DNA of 64,000 nucleotides, from NCBI GenBank assembly GCA_037903475.1, contig JBAJFG010000030.1:62001-126000 (forward strand). Reading direction: 5' to 3'. Shown one piece after another: positions 35,901 to 49,900 of this stretch. Below the pieces are notes generated by a model. That model was not told the origin of the DNA. It saw only the letters and a list, made by a program, of their open reading frames with translations, and did not search any database. The translations under genes and the position numbers were made by a program. The stretch comes from Ancylostoma caninum. Lineage: Eukaryota; Nematoda; Chromadorea; Rhabditida; Ancylostomatidae. Every line of letters begins with the position of its first letter. Position 1 is the stretch's first letter.

Positions 35901-37959
35901 ACGTTGCAATCGCTTTCGGACTCAAGGATTTCCTCGAGGACCCGGATGCATGATGGAAAGGACGGGTAATCTCTTCCCCATGGATTTACTCAGTATGGAT
36001 GAGCAAACATTTCCGTGTGTATCAGGTAAACGGTGACTTGGGTAGGTCGTCACGTTTACCACGGTGGAGTAATTACTTTCAGACTGAACTAGAATTCTGT
36101 AGTGCTGCTCATAATCAAGGCTATTGTTTGTAGTTAAACCTAGGTCTCAAAAAATTTCTACAAATTTCAGTCCCATGTCCACTAGAGTCCTGCAACGTAA
36201 TAGCCACTGATTTACATTGACTCATCGAACTTTTATTGATTTGTGTTGAGCAAACAGGACCAACAATGACATGCTGAAATGTTCGTGGCGCTGTTATCTT
36301 GGGAGGTGCCAAAATAGCTAGACGGGAGAAATAGCCGCCAAGACCAGAAAGTGATCTTTGTGAGTCAATTGCTAACGTAGGCGGTAATAATGAAGTTGAA
36401 CCAAGGTTTATTGGGAAGATAACAAGTTGCCCTAAACAAATATTGCGTAGTTGTGACCAGAATGCCCCGTTAACTTCGTAAGGATTTTGGCGTATGTAGA
36501 CGTCCTAGAATCTCATGGATCTTGAAGGATTTACAAGTGAAACTAGACAGATGTATTCGTAAAAGGGCGTGAGCTACAAGAGAAACAGAATTTATTTAAT
36601 GGATATTCTGCTACTGAGATGCATGGAGTGAAACGATCATACTCTTTGGTAATTCAGGAAGTAATTAATTAACATATACGTTAGATTAGATATACATTAG
36701 TAATACACGTAGTACCACGAAAATGCTAGGATGTATGCAACATAGTCACGAGAAATAAGACTGTTAGAGAACAAAGTTGGAAGACAGCAACCCTCCCTTT
36801 GTCACCACACCTGAATCAGTCCTCTTCAGTACCAAAAAAGAACTCCACTCAAATGCAGAGAAATTTTTCTCGGTATGGATTCGCATATCTAAATTAGTCA
36901 GGTCGTTTTTATGTACATAGTATGTAGTAAGGCCAGCAACTTTTATTTGTTCTCTTCTGTCTTCTTTCTCTGAACTTACCGGCCTTATTTGCTTCATTAA
37001 CCCTTTGTGGACCACGTGATGCACATGGTGCATCACGTCGTCCCATTTTGGGTTTTTAGTGGATATAGTCACCACGTTATGCTTTCATGTGGAAAACTGC
37101 ACTCTTTTCCGATGCGCCTTTTCAAGGACGACATTACTGAGTAGAAAAAAAACAACGAATCAAATTGGAGTGACAGGAGCCAAAACATTAATTTGTTACC
37201 CATGCAAAATAGGCTCGGCTCGCAATGTGTTAACTACCCAGCAGTTATTTTTTAGAGCATCTGAACAGTGTAGGAAAAGTGAATTTGTCTAATAACGAAA
37301 TTAAAACCTTGTTGATACACAGGTGAACGACGATCACAGCCCTTGTAAGGCGTACGCTTGTTTCCAGGGAAGATTGATTCATTAGGCTTGTCCAAGAGTG
37401 TTGTACCGATCTTTATTTTTCGATAAAGAAATTTGTAGACTTTGAGATGAAATTTTTTGACCAAAGGATGAGGTGTAATGTTCTAGAAGCTTCCACCAGC
37501 AAATTACATAAAGACCACATTTCATTCCTATATCTCGCATCAATAGCGTAAATCAACATGTAAATTTGGTGCGAAACTTTGAAGCGAGCCTCATTTTTTC
37601 ATTTGATGAGAACGCAGGACATTTTTGAAGTATGATATGGAAAAAAACGTAGCCTTAGCATATTCACTTGGTTGAAGATTGACATGCCACAAATTTCCTT
37701 GAACCTCAAAATTTTTCTACCAATCCCTTCCAAGATTTCTGTCTTTAAGCTGGATGAGGGAAAGGGAGTCCTAAAATTGAGACTCGGACTTCTACTACCT
37801 CTCCCATCCCATCATCCTGTCAGAATCTCGACGGTGACTTCTTCGTGAGCGCTCTGTATTTAAAGAGTAATAGAATTATGTACATAGCTCTTGCTACGCT
37901 TACATTCTTGGCTGAAAAATAATTTTAAGATACCTCAGATTTCAACTGGACCCAGCAGA
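32927..37959. other. Region with no confident gene
   Basis: Mostly AT-rich DNA with one motif-array element (34917-35250). Exon-like fragments with plausible splice sites occur at about 35729-36000 (for example CTAATAAAACGGTCGGCTGA before a GTATGG donor, and a Ser-rich frame at 35885-35965), but they could not be joined into one frame. At 36999 TTAACCCTTTGTGGACC resembles a piggyBac-type end beside TTAA. No matching second end was found. A palindromic CACGTGATGCAC.ATGGTGCATCACGT lies just inside it. Confidence 0.45.
34917..35250. repeat. TTCGAATA motif array between inverted ends
   Basis: The ends GGTAGTCAATATACATTAGTATTCGAA and TTCGAATACCAATGTATAGTAGTCAACC are imperfect inverted repeats. 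Between them is about 280 bp made almost entirely of the self-complementary words TTCGAATATTCGAATAA, with spacers such as TTTTCATTTTTT. A segment of about 63 bp is duplicated at the left. The strand is nearly symmetrical, so the array can fold on itself. Open frames on both strands (runs of Ile-Arg and Ser-Asn) are by-products. Confidence 0.8.
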
Positions 37960-40900
37960 ATGTTTCAGCCAGGTGCTCATCTGACGTCAGCCGACAGACA
38001 AAGGACCCTGTCTGATGACTTCTACAGTGATGCAACAGGCTATCTCCGCCGCCTTCTGCGCCTTATCACGCTGTTGCAACCGCCGACTTCGAGCGGCTGG
38101 TCGTTATGGGGAAGGAGGGCGTCCTGAAGGCCATTGTTGGCGTGAGTTTGATTTATGTTCGCTTAATTTTCAGAATTATATCTAAAATTGTTGCTGCTTC
38201 AATATGTTTTCCTCACTCGAGGTACTTCTCTGACATATTCGACAGAGTTATGATTTTCCATTGAAGTATCTTTTACTTCGTATTTCTCTGAAACTTTTTC
38301 TCAGCCTTCCCTTACCAGTGAGTACTTACATGTTGTTATGTTAAAATATTCTGTTTCAGGTAGTTCTGCTACTCATAGTGCTCGCCACCTTCGGTATTAG
38401 TATCGCCGTTCTAGTAGAGGTCGTGAATATCAACAACAAGAGCAATAATAATGTCAACCCAGTCAACCCTCTGAATCCAGGTAGGATTTTGTTGATTTGA
38501 CACTTTTGTACTTTGCGTTTTTATAAATATCACAATAGCTGTTTTTCCCTTACATATTTGTAGCAAGGCGGTGATGGGGTATCTACTATAGTAGACCTAT
38601 CAGTCTTAAGTATCCCTCTTTTTCCTCATTGTTTTCTCCTACTCAAAACACCAGCCTCTTCCTTAAAATTCGGGATTCCCATTTGTAGAGTAAACCTCTG
38701 CAAAAAAAATTCGGACCGGAAATTTCTCCCAATTATTTATTTTCAATGAATATGTTGTTTTCCGGAAGGGCAGCTGTTAACAGTTATGTCCTGTAAAGTC
38801 ATGTAAAGCTTCAAAACACCAGACACCCCTATCATAGAACATTTCCTTATGTGTCCGTGCACACTGTTTCTACCAGCTCCAAAACAAGGATAATAGCCGA
38901 GAGACTCAATTTGTACTTACAGTACTCGCGTGCAGGAACAGATAATCTTGAACGCATACAACGGCCGCGCTTATCAGGAGCGCTTCGGGCGGAATTCCTT
39001 TATCAGACGCAGCCTTCCGCAACGTGGCAACTTGCTAAAGTGTTAAGCAGTACTATAAAGTACGTATGAGGTGATGAGAATGTCGCTACGTCGCTGTATA
39101 CTTCTGTACTGATGTTTGCGGGACCTGTGTAAAGTCCTTACGGGCAATCGGCGGAGAAATTTCGAGCGCGCCCAGCATGGGGCGCGTGCGCGGCGCGGCC
39201 CTCTTGTGGCAGCAGTCCCTCGTCGTTCGTCAGATTTTTGGCCCAGGTGAGTGTTTTTCCTTCATTTTATTCTTCGACTAAAGCTTATCCGAAGGTGTGA
39301 GGCCTGTGGCTGACCGATGTCGACCGGACGGCCCCGCATGCCTCTGATTGGGGCGTGCATGAGGAGAATGTGCAAAATATGAGGCATGCGGGACCGTTCG
39401 GTCGATATCGGTCAGCCACAGGCCTTACAGCTTCAGATAAACTTCAGTTAAAGAAAAAAATGAAAGAAAAACACTCACCTGGGCCGAAAATCTGACGAAC
39501 GACGGGTGACTGCCGCCACACTAGGGCCGCGCCGCGCACGCGCCGCATGCTGCTTATAGAGGCCTTCGAGTAAGTAATCAAAACGACCAAACGGATCCTC
39601 AGATTTAATCAGAAGGAGGCTTATTTTGCCTAGCCACGGTAATAGTTGGAATATTACTTTCTTTTCCAAACCACACACATTGGACCGTTTTTCTATTTCT
39701 TTTTCTTCATTATTTTCCGTACCCAACACGTCATGGATTAGCCCCATAACGACTGTAGTTTTTGGAACACATACGTATTGATCCAACTCAAATCGCTAGC
39801 CGTATATGAAAATTGCAGCATTATTTTTTTTCAGTGTTAAACGTCTGTTCTGGAAATTTCCTCAGTCATGATTAGTAATCGAACCAGACCCAGCTGAAGG
39901 AGCATCTGTTTTTACCATGTCTTTCTGCCTCAGCAGCTGCACTTTCAGTGGCATTCCCTCCAATTAACGTAGCTCAAGAGCATTATAGCTCAAAAAGCGT
40001 GGTAAAACACGCAGAATGATATCAGCCGTCATCATTTTGGGCTCGCTTAGAGATAACAAGGAGTTTTAGTCGTAAAAACGTAGGATCAAAGAAGAGATTG
40101 CAACTTATCGGCAGTCTGGCCATTTTAAGGAGGAACGGGCAATAAAGGCCAGGGGGGGGGGGTATCGCCCCAACACTGCAGTAAGGAACGGAGCACTGAC
40201 TGCACTGATAGTAAACATTGATTTAGTAAAAGTGACCCTCACCTCCATCTAAAAAAGTACTACCCCAAGTTCTCAGGAAATGAGCGCAGCGGTTTTCTAA
40301 GCTTGTGCTAATGTTACCCAACCTTGTCGAAACCCCTTAGGCATAATAGTAGCAGCATGCATCCTAATACAGTGTCGTGATCCCTTAAGTTCTTAAAGAT
40401 TCATTTGCGAACAATCTGAACACTCTTGCACTTGTTTGACGCCGTTTCTTTTCCTGAATACAACATTGAATCCCATGATGAACCCTGGTGTTTTCAAATA
40501 TTTTTTTACAAAGGTCTTTTGGGTGGCCTTTGCTCTAATTTCGCAAAAAAGTTGATTTTTCCTGTAAAGTCTGCTCTATTTTCGAAAAGTCTGTGAATTC
40601 GAGTCATCATGAAACTGAAGAGTGCATACTATTGCAGGAAATGAGCTAAACATCGAGAAACCTAAACAAATTGATCCCGGCAATGACAAGTACTCAGGAT
40701 ACAGATCTGCCTCGGCGCTTTTCAAGTGAGTGCCCTAGAGTCATCTAGGTTAAATTTTACCAACCAGGAATAACCTTCCAGGGCATCGCTTAACACCTCA
40801 ATTGATCCATGCAACGACTTCTACACGTATACATGCGGTAATTTCGCTGGAGACATGAGTTTCGATGTGTCGGATACGAATAACGCCATAGCGATGGCCC

Positions 40901-43900
40901 AGCAAATGGGAAACACCACCTACGTGGATGCTTCGGTAACTTAGTGGATTACCTTATTATTTATGACAGTGTTGAAAAAAATCCAGGTGAACTAAGAGGA
41001 AGTGGGGCGAGTTTTGCCACTGACGAGCAATTCAGCTTTCTAGGGGGGCGGGGTAAATTCTCACGACAAAGTACTTGTTTAGATTAGTAATTGTACAACA
41101 TATTTACCGTAAACGAAATTCTCCATCAGTTCTTTTGCAGCCAGATCCAGTTAAACAAGTCGCTTGGTACTACCAGAAGTGTAGCATGGCCAGGATGAAT
41201 TGGAACTCAGTGAACAGCGACGGTAAATTCGTCATGGATGCAATTAATCGCATTGCTAAAGGTATGCACCTACTTTCATCGGCTTTTTTCTTGTCTGCAG
41301 GCCCCAAAATATACAAAAATTCAAATTTCAGGAGAGGCTAACTTCCTCAACCAGACGCAGTTCCCATTCTATATGTTCTACCAGGATCAAAAGCCAGGCA
41401 ATTTCCCGGATAGGGTTGGAATGGGATATCTCTTGGGTAAGTTTTGAGTCGAATTACCTACGTGTTTCTGAAGGAATCAGGTTAGTGATGCACAAGGAGC
41501 CAACTCTCTCCCCTTCACCACTTTACAACTGTACAGATCTTTTATGCTTACTTATTTAATCAATTATTAGCATTTATCCAAATTCCCCTATTAGATCACG
41601 GATATGCGAAAGCTCCGCCTCGCGCTCTGATTGGTCAGACGATTTTAGCCGTCCGAATACTGTAGCTCAGGGGATTTTTACAGGATACCCAGCTGGATTT
41701 GAAGGAGTCCCCAGCTTGGTGACACCGTTCGTGGACACCAACTGGAAGGATCCTCATGGACCTGACGGCTACGCCTATTACATAGATCAGCCCACAACCC
41801 TATTGCCATATACGTATCACGTGAAGGCATGGAGTATTTATGAGCAGGCGTTAGTTTCTTCTGCACATATGAGCCTTTTCAAGGATGAGGATGGACCTCG
41901 TGGATCTGATTCCACGTTTTTCAGGCTGACCAATAATGTTGTAGCTACGATGAATTTGTTAGCGAAAACGCAGAACAAAACTCTGGATCAAAAGACGCTT
42001 CTTCAGGACGCTAAGGACATTGTCGCCTTTGATCATCTTCTAGCTTTGACCTACAGGTTAACCTTACCCAATAACCTCCATACCGTTTTTCGCACCACAG
42101 GAAATAAATTAGTTCATTGTTCAGCACTGACGATACCACTCGTCGTCAATCCGAACGCAGCTACAATCCGATGACCATTGGACAACTGTCCAAAACGTAC
42201 CCGAAGATCAGTTGGCACACGTTCATACCCGAGGTTTGTGCTTTATTTCCATCTTCCTGGAAATCCGGACTAATTTAACAGTTTTTCAGGCAACTGGCAC
42301 AGCACAACATGTGCTGGAAAAGCTGCTGAACGATCCCACATACAAGTATATTGTCATGGAGCCGAATAAACTGCAAATGCTGAATAACATGCTCGGGAAT
42401 ACTAGCAGTGAGTGTAGTATAAGATTTTGTACGAACTACGGGAGAGTTCAGTAAAGTGGACCCAGTCGCACGCTTTGTGTGACCTGAGGCGTGGCGCTCT
42501 GATTATCTATGAATCCATGCATTTCGCTACTATCATGACTACTCTTCACTCCGGATCTTCCGCATCTTGTCATTATCCTGTCCAGGCTTGTCCGATGTGT
42601 TGCGTGAGTCCACTAGTCCATACTGAAGTCCAGTGTATGTAACGAGATATTCACGGAATTTTGCAGAATTTTTGGAATGGTCGGATTTTCAATGCTAAGA
42701 GGAGACATACTAAGGCTTCGCCACTTCTGTAGACGATTAATAAGGCCTAAAATTGCCTAGCGTTCCATACAAACCTATGGCCCTGCAATGTTTATTCGAA
42801 TCATATTTGAATCCCTCTGAAGTTCATGGTTCTGAGAAGAAATTTATCTCAAACAGTTTTTTTTCAAAGGCTTGAAACAATTTTAAGAAAGGTACCTGCC
42901 TACCTACAGTGCCGATCAACCATTGAATACCGTTCGTCTACTCCTCCGCTGCACATCACCCAGGCGGCGCGGCAGACCAGTTGGACGCTGTTGTTGTGGG
43001 GCTCCACTGTTTTCTTCGTGCTGTGTCTTAATTCCAAAATGCTTGGATGAAAACATTAACAAAGCATTAATACTGGTACCACCCAACCAACAAGCGCAGC
43101 ACCTAGTTGGTGTGCCGCGTCGCGTAGGCTGTGCAACGCAGCAGACCAGACTGGCGGTATTCTGTGATGGAAGAGTGATTGACTGATACTGTGGAATTGG
43201 TAGATGCATGTTGCGCCACCAACAAGAGTATTAGGAATTACGCCTACTAATTAGTATTGTAATTATTTATTTGTTACATATTTATTTTGTCAGTTTCTTA
43301 TTAGTAACATGTAGTATATGATTTCTGGCATAGTACATTGCTGCATGTATATTAATATTCCTTTTCATGTTGATCACTTTATTCGTTCCAGTTGTCTCTA
43401 CTCGCACCCTCGTTAACTACGTCTACTACACAGTGGTAAATGCTAATTCGGACTTCCTGCCATGGCCTAAGGTTTGTCCCAATTTTTTCAGTCTTTCTTT
43501 CGATAGTACCGAGCCAGGTCCCCAATTGGGTCATCAAACTCGGTAGACGCTAATCACAACTTTCCAGCCGAGTACAACAAGCATGGCAGGTTTTCGAGTT
43601 GCTCGTCCACATATCGGAAGGCCCCGTCATATTAGGCCAGGTGAGGCAATTCTCCAGTGCTTTTGGCCTTTGCATCTCTAACTCCTGTGAAATTCTGTCA
43701 TTACAGAAAAAAAGCGATATGAGCAAAGGCAGTTCGATGACATGACTGCGTCTCAGCTCAGTTGTGCTATGGAAACAGTTTTCAGTCTACCGGTAAGTCT
43801 ATAGGGTATCCCGAGACAGGTGAAAAATTACCGGCGGATTTACTGTTGTTTTTTCTTTGTTGTTCCTTGACCGATGCTTTTTTGATGAAAAATTTCATTC

Positions 43901-46900
43901 CAGTACGCGAATGCTCGTGTGTTCATCGACAAGATTTACCCAGACAACGCGTCTCGTGTCCAAATACGGGAAAATGTGGCGAAAATTGCCTCCAGCATTC
44001 TAATTGGTGGGTTTTTGATGAATGAATGAATGAATGAGCGAATGTATGAATGAATCCCAGGATTCCGTTCGATGCTCGACCAACTAGACTGGATGACGCC
44101 AGCGACAAAGTCCGGAGCCTACAGTAAAATCGATAATCTCGTCAAGAATATAGCCTATCCTGATTGGATTACTAACAATACTCAATTTATGGACTACCAT
44201 AAGGTGAACTCGATCCCATCTTGTACCTTTTATGACCTCAATAATGGACAAATTCGGCTTTCCAGGCTCTAAATGTGCAATTTAATAAGGACGACTATTT
44301 CACTATGGTAAGAAATGTACAACTTTTCAATGCGTACAAATCCTGGGACGCTCTTGTTGCGGGACCCACAAATCGTATCGACTTCAATGGCCCACCAGGA
44401 ACGACGAATGCTTGGTATCAGGTTAGTTAGGCATAACTAACAAATATGATCTTTGGGGTGTTCAGTGGGTCCGGACCCGCTCGCCGCACCTTCTTGTTTG
44501 CGTCCTGGCACTCTGACTGTCTGCGCTTCCGCATATTTCATCGACACTACGGTGTGAGGCGTTGTGCATCTCTGAACCACTGGGATTCTCTAAACATGCG
44601 TTATAAACGCTGAAAAAGTGCTGAAAAGGCGTCCAAACATGAAGACCTAGGAGAAGTACACTGTAAACAAAATCGTGCGTAAACAAATAAATAAACGGAA
44701 TAATGCTTATTTCAGCCAGAGCTAAACTCCATCACTTTCCCTGCCGCCATTCTCCACAAGCCTTTCTACGACGCCACCTGGCCGACGGCTGTGAACTTCG
44801 GAGCGATGGGTGTCATTGCTGGTAAGTTCGTGGGACACCACTGTTATGGATATTTATTCCTCAAGTAAGAAACTTCAGGTCACGAACTTACCCACGGCTT
44901 TGACGACCAGGGAGTTCAGTGGGATGGTACAGGAGTGCTCAGCGGCTGGATGGATAATTCATCAGCGGTTGGATTCAATAAGATGGCCAACTGTGTGGTG
45001 AAAGAGTACAACAATTTCTGTCCACTGGATAAATCACAGTACGGTTCTGCGTCATGCATTGATGGAGCTCAAACGCAAGGCGAAAACATTGCAGATAACG
45101 GAGGTTTGCACCTATTGTCTAGTTAACAACCACTGTTTTGCTGGAATTTGTGCAATTACAGGAATTCACGCCGCTTACCGTGCCTATCGCAATTTCATCA
45201 ATTTGTATGGCCCTGATCCACAGCTTCCCGATGATCTGCTTCAGGAATTCACCGCTGATCAGCTTTTCTTCTTGAGTTTTGCTCAGGTGAGCTTCATTCC
45301 TCTCTTTATGGATTATCAATTCCTCAGGAAAAAAGAAGATAAAAATGGAGAATACGATTATACGCCACAATTTCCACGCTAGGAGATCCTAAAGGGATCC
45401 CGAAGACCACGATGTGACTCTAAGCTGATCTCGAGAGTTTATGCGAAAATGATCTAATAAAACCCTCGAAAACTAAGTAACCAGCAAGCTTTAACCAAGG
45501 TATCCCAGATTTCGTTCAGATTCAGATAGACTCCGAAGGACCTGAGGCATTCTGGCGGAATAGGGGGCGGTGCCGCTTAGCTACGACTGGCGGGCTCATA
45601 TCCATCGTCTTGTCCGTCATCGGCAACTTGACATTCATTCACGTTCTAACTTGTTCATATGCCTTGAACGTTTTCCGGAATGGTGGACAAATCAGCGCCG
45701 GGAGACATGCATGAACGCACCAATCTAAGAATAGCGGCTCCGCCCCTTTTTTCTTTGGGACGCCTTTGACCGCCTCTGATCGGTGGGCAGGGGTGGGGGG
45801 GGGGGGTGATAGTTGTCCAATATTTCTTTGCGAAGTATATCCTGCAGACCAGAGTTCTCGTTGAAGAAGCAGCCTTTTTTTATAAGAAAATACTTCACAT
45901 GCCGACCAAACACAAAGTTTGTAAGGATATACCACACCTTCCCCCTGACTCTAAGAAGCGCTAGTTCTTACTAATGGTCGGATTGTGTTGGAATTTAATT
46001 GAAATGGGAGTACAGCATATACAGAACATAAGAAAAAATATTGAGAAGTCGAGATTCCTGAGGGCAGACAGAGCTTGGCAGAACGCGCGCCAAAATATTG
46101 AGTAGATTTCCAGGTCTGGTGCCAGCTGCCGTATGATGATGGTACTGAGATGAGACAACTGCTTGTCGACCCGCATTCACCGTCTCAATACCGTGTCTTG
46201 GGAACAATCCAGGTAAATATTCCTATGTTCTTTGAATGGTAACGAAGGGGTAATAGGGTTTTCTCAGAACTTCGCCGCCTTCAAAGATGCATTCCACTGT
46301 CCATCTTCAGCCTACGCGCCAGAGAAGCATTGCGATGTTTGGGTGTCGGATATTGATTCTTGTCAGTTGTCCATTAGCTTTATGTGGCCTTTCTAACATC
46401 TCATCGATGCTTTTTCAGCTTACGGACAACCAGTTGTCAAGAGCGAGTTGAATATAGAGACGAATAAGCAGATTACCACAGGTGACATGGATAAGTACAA
46501 CGCCTACAAGATGGCAGTAAACTACTACCAGGTGCATAAACTTGGGCAAGAATTTCCAAAATTTTTCGAATTTACTGAAAAAAATCCCCAGAGCCTATGT
46601 ATAATGCACACTTTTTCAAGCAATCAGTGAACACTACTGTCGATCCCTGCACAGACTTCTTCCAATACGCTTGTGGCAACTACGACAAGCTGGTATTTTT
46701 TCTTTGAGATTACAGAGAAAATCCTAAGGAATATCTGCATTAACTTTAGGTGTCATTCCACTATGCTGATGCTTACAACTACGTTAAGATGGCCTATCAG
46801 CTGAATAGCCCAGACTATCAAGCGACTATCCAGGTGGATCCATGGACCATTTTATCTGTCTATTTATTGCCAATTGATTATACTCAAGTTTTTCATGAAG

Positions 46901-49900
46901 AGAGTTAAGGTGCCCAAGCACAAGCACATGGTATTTCGGATCACATTTGTTTATCCTTCCTAGAACCTCAAAAATTGCAGAGTTCCGCCGCTTTGAAAAA
47001 GGAGAAATCCTTCTCTGATGCGTGCATCGCTGCTACACTCAATAGCTCTACAAGTCAGGGAATCCTCGTATCCAAGGATTATCTACTGCCACGTGTAAGA
47101 TGTGGAATAACGTACTCGCTGTGAGTAAAGTTAGATTTCTACGTACTGCACTTCCAGGTCAACACCCTGGCAAAATACCTTGGATCCAACTTCACGTACT
47201 CGTTCGGTGGTGATGTGGTGTCACTTCCCGACGCCACTCAGCTGGCCAATGCACTAGCATACCTTTCATTTACTCAGGTATACAAGTTAATATGAGAAAA
47301 GGATTCATCAGTGAAAATACAGTGAAAAGTGCTGACGATTAAGGGAATTGACACCTTGGTCACTCCAATGGTCGATACAAACTGGGATGATCCAACGAAG
47401 GGTTACAGGATGTTCATGGACCAGAACACTGCCTATATGAGGTGAGCTATGCGGTGCTTGTGTATAGTTACCAGGGACCCTAAGAAACAACTGGTTTCCA
47501 GTCCTAGAGCCAGGATCAATTTTAGAGCTTATTCCGCTCGATCTGCTACCAAAATATTAATTTACATTATAGTAAAACGTACTACCCTGCAAATGCGTTC
47601 AAAACTATCGAAGACAACTACGTCAACACTGCCACGTACGTCATTGCTAACTTCACAGTAGAACAAGTATGTCATTTTCTTGTATTTGACTTTTTTTATC
47701 TTGACGATAAAACAAAGTTGCAGGGAGGCACTGTTGATCCGAATCTGAGGGACAAGGTCAAGGGCCTCGTGGAGTTCGAGCAGATGATCGCCAACACCTA
47801 CAGGTGAGCAACGGTGGTTTAGGAAGACATTTACTTACTTATTGCTACGTACTTCAACAGACGCGAGATGAGTCGAGAGGGTCGCATTCTCGAAATGTGC
47901 CTTCGTGTTAGTAAAGGCTTCCTTGTGACACAACTGAAAATGTATGCCTCTCTTTTTTGATCATCCAAAGCTAGGAATTTCACGAGGAATTTTGCAAGAA
48001 ATTTTAGCGAGGTACACGGTCTCAGATTTAAGACGTCGTGAAAAAATCTTTCTCTAGCTCCATGATTATCCGAGTTAGGATGTAGTCATTTCGGCAGTTT
48101 GAAGGATTCTGTGTTCTTTTGCCTGGATCTAGGGGAGGGTTAGTAATCTCCTGTCTAGGGGCCGTACGCATCATTGTTATTACCCAGGGTAAACGTGCCA
48201 AAACCACACAAATTTACCTATCGTTATCACGGCCGTCAACACGTTTACCTCGAGTGATCTCGATGATGGGTCAGCTTCAGGTGATTCACGGAGGTGAATA
48301 CACTATGCGAAATATGTGTAATTTCTGCGACTGTTTTTTTTTCAGCACTGACGATGGCACTCGACGGTCATATGAGCGCTCTTGGAATCTCATGACTATT
48401 GCAAATCTTCAGCAAAACTACGGCTTTATCGACTGGGCTACGTATATGAAACAGGTATCAGCAGAACAGTAATGAATGAGTTATCTTTTCTGATTCATTG
48501 TCAAAAAAGTAAGGAATCAATGGACAACGAATGGAGAAGTTGGATTTCCTTGACCTGAATATTTAGCAGAAACCTTTTATTTCTCCAGGTACCAGCTGTG
48601 GCACAGAAGAATGTACAAGCCAACGACTTTGCGGTCTCTGTGATGGAGGTAGGATGTTTCACCAAAATTTTCCAGAAATTATCGGGGTGACAGCTTGAAA
48701 ATTACACTTGCAAACCCCCTCCCCAAATATGTCGATTACACCCATATATATATTTCAGTTGGAACAATACAAGAAAATGAACACTGACTATGCGAAGTTT
48801 GATAAAACTCTACTGGTGAACTACCTGTTCATGAGACTGCTGCTACAAAATGCACAATACCTGCCAACCTATGCCAGCAGTTTTGAAGGAATGCCTGTGG
48901 GTTTCTTGCTAAGGATTTCTGAATTTTCCAGGAAAAAAATTCGGTGAATGATTGTGAACTACTTCGCCGGGGAATGATTCGGTACTATGATTTTGAGAAA
49001 AAAAGAAGAAAGTGAACCGCATTAAGAAGTGATCCCATTGCTTCAAAAATAGAACAAAGTTATAGAAAAAATGCTATTGTTACCCTACCATGCATCTTTC
49101 CAGGAAGAATCATTCGCACTGGGACGGAAACGACGTAATTTCCGTTTTTCGGCAAGCGCCACACTAGGGGACACTCAGGCCAGCTGCGCCAGAATGGCGA
49201 ACGATCTCATGCAGTTCGCCAACGGACGAGTTTTCATCGACTACCTCTATCCTGATGATGCCTCGAAAAAGAACATAAGAGAGTGAGAAACTTTTTTGTA
49301 CATGCTGGGGGTGAACAAGGTGAAACCTTCTGAGTTGCAGGACCGCTGGAGGCCTTATCGCCAATGTTATTCACTCGTTCCAAGGTATGGTGGATCAGCT
49401 GGATTGGATGCAGGTGGACACGAAGAGAAAGGCCTACGATAAGACAGCAGGAATAAGTTGGTCTACCGGACTTGAGGACATCTGAGGGAGCCCCTGCTTC
49501 TTTCTTAGGAAACCCCTTCAATTTCAGTCCAAAACATTGCATTCCCCGACTGGATAATGAACAACACTCAACTGGATGCGTACTACAAAGACCTCACCTT
49601 TGCTAACAGTGACAACTACTATGACATGTGGACGAAATTGACGACGTAAATATTCTACTTCAGGCCCTTTTCCGGAATGGCAGCGATTTTTTGCTACGTA
49701 ACGTGTATAATTTTATAGATTCAACATAATGCTCCAGTATCAACAGCTGACGTTTGACAAAACCGACCGCACTGATTTCCTTGGTCAGCCTGGCACTGTT
49801 AATGCATGGTACCAGGTAAATCAACTCTACCTAGCATACCTAGGGTATCCAGTCGTCAACAGCGTTACCATTCCAGCCCGAGCTGAACTCTATCACATTC

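Noticed and set aside
35729..36000. Set of small exon-like stretches with AG/GT borders
   Set aside because: Phases between them do not agree in any combination tried, and no domain emerges.
29765..48290. Similar words ACCCAGGGTAAAC and GTTTACC near 29930, 36025 and 48180
   Set aside because: The shared stretches are short and flanking alignment is poor, so a repeat family is not demonstrated.
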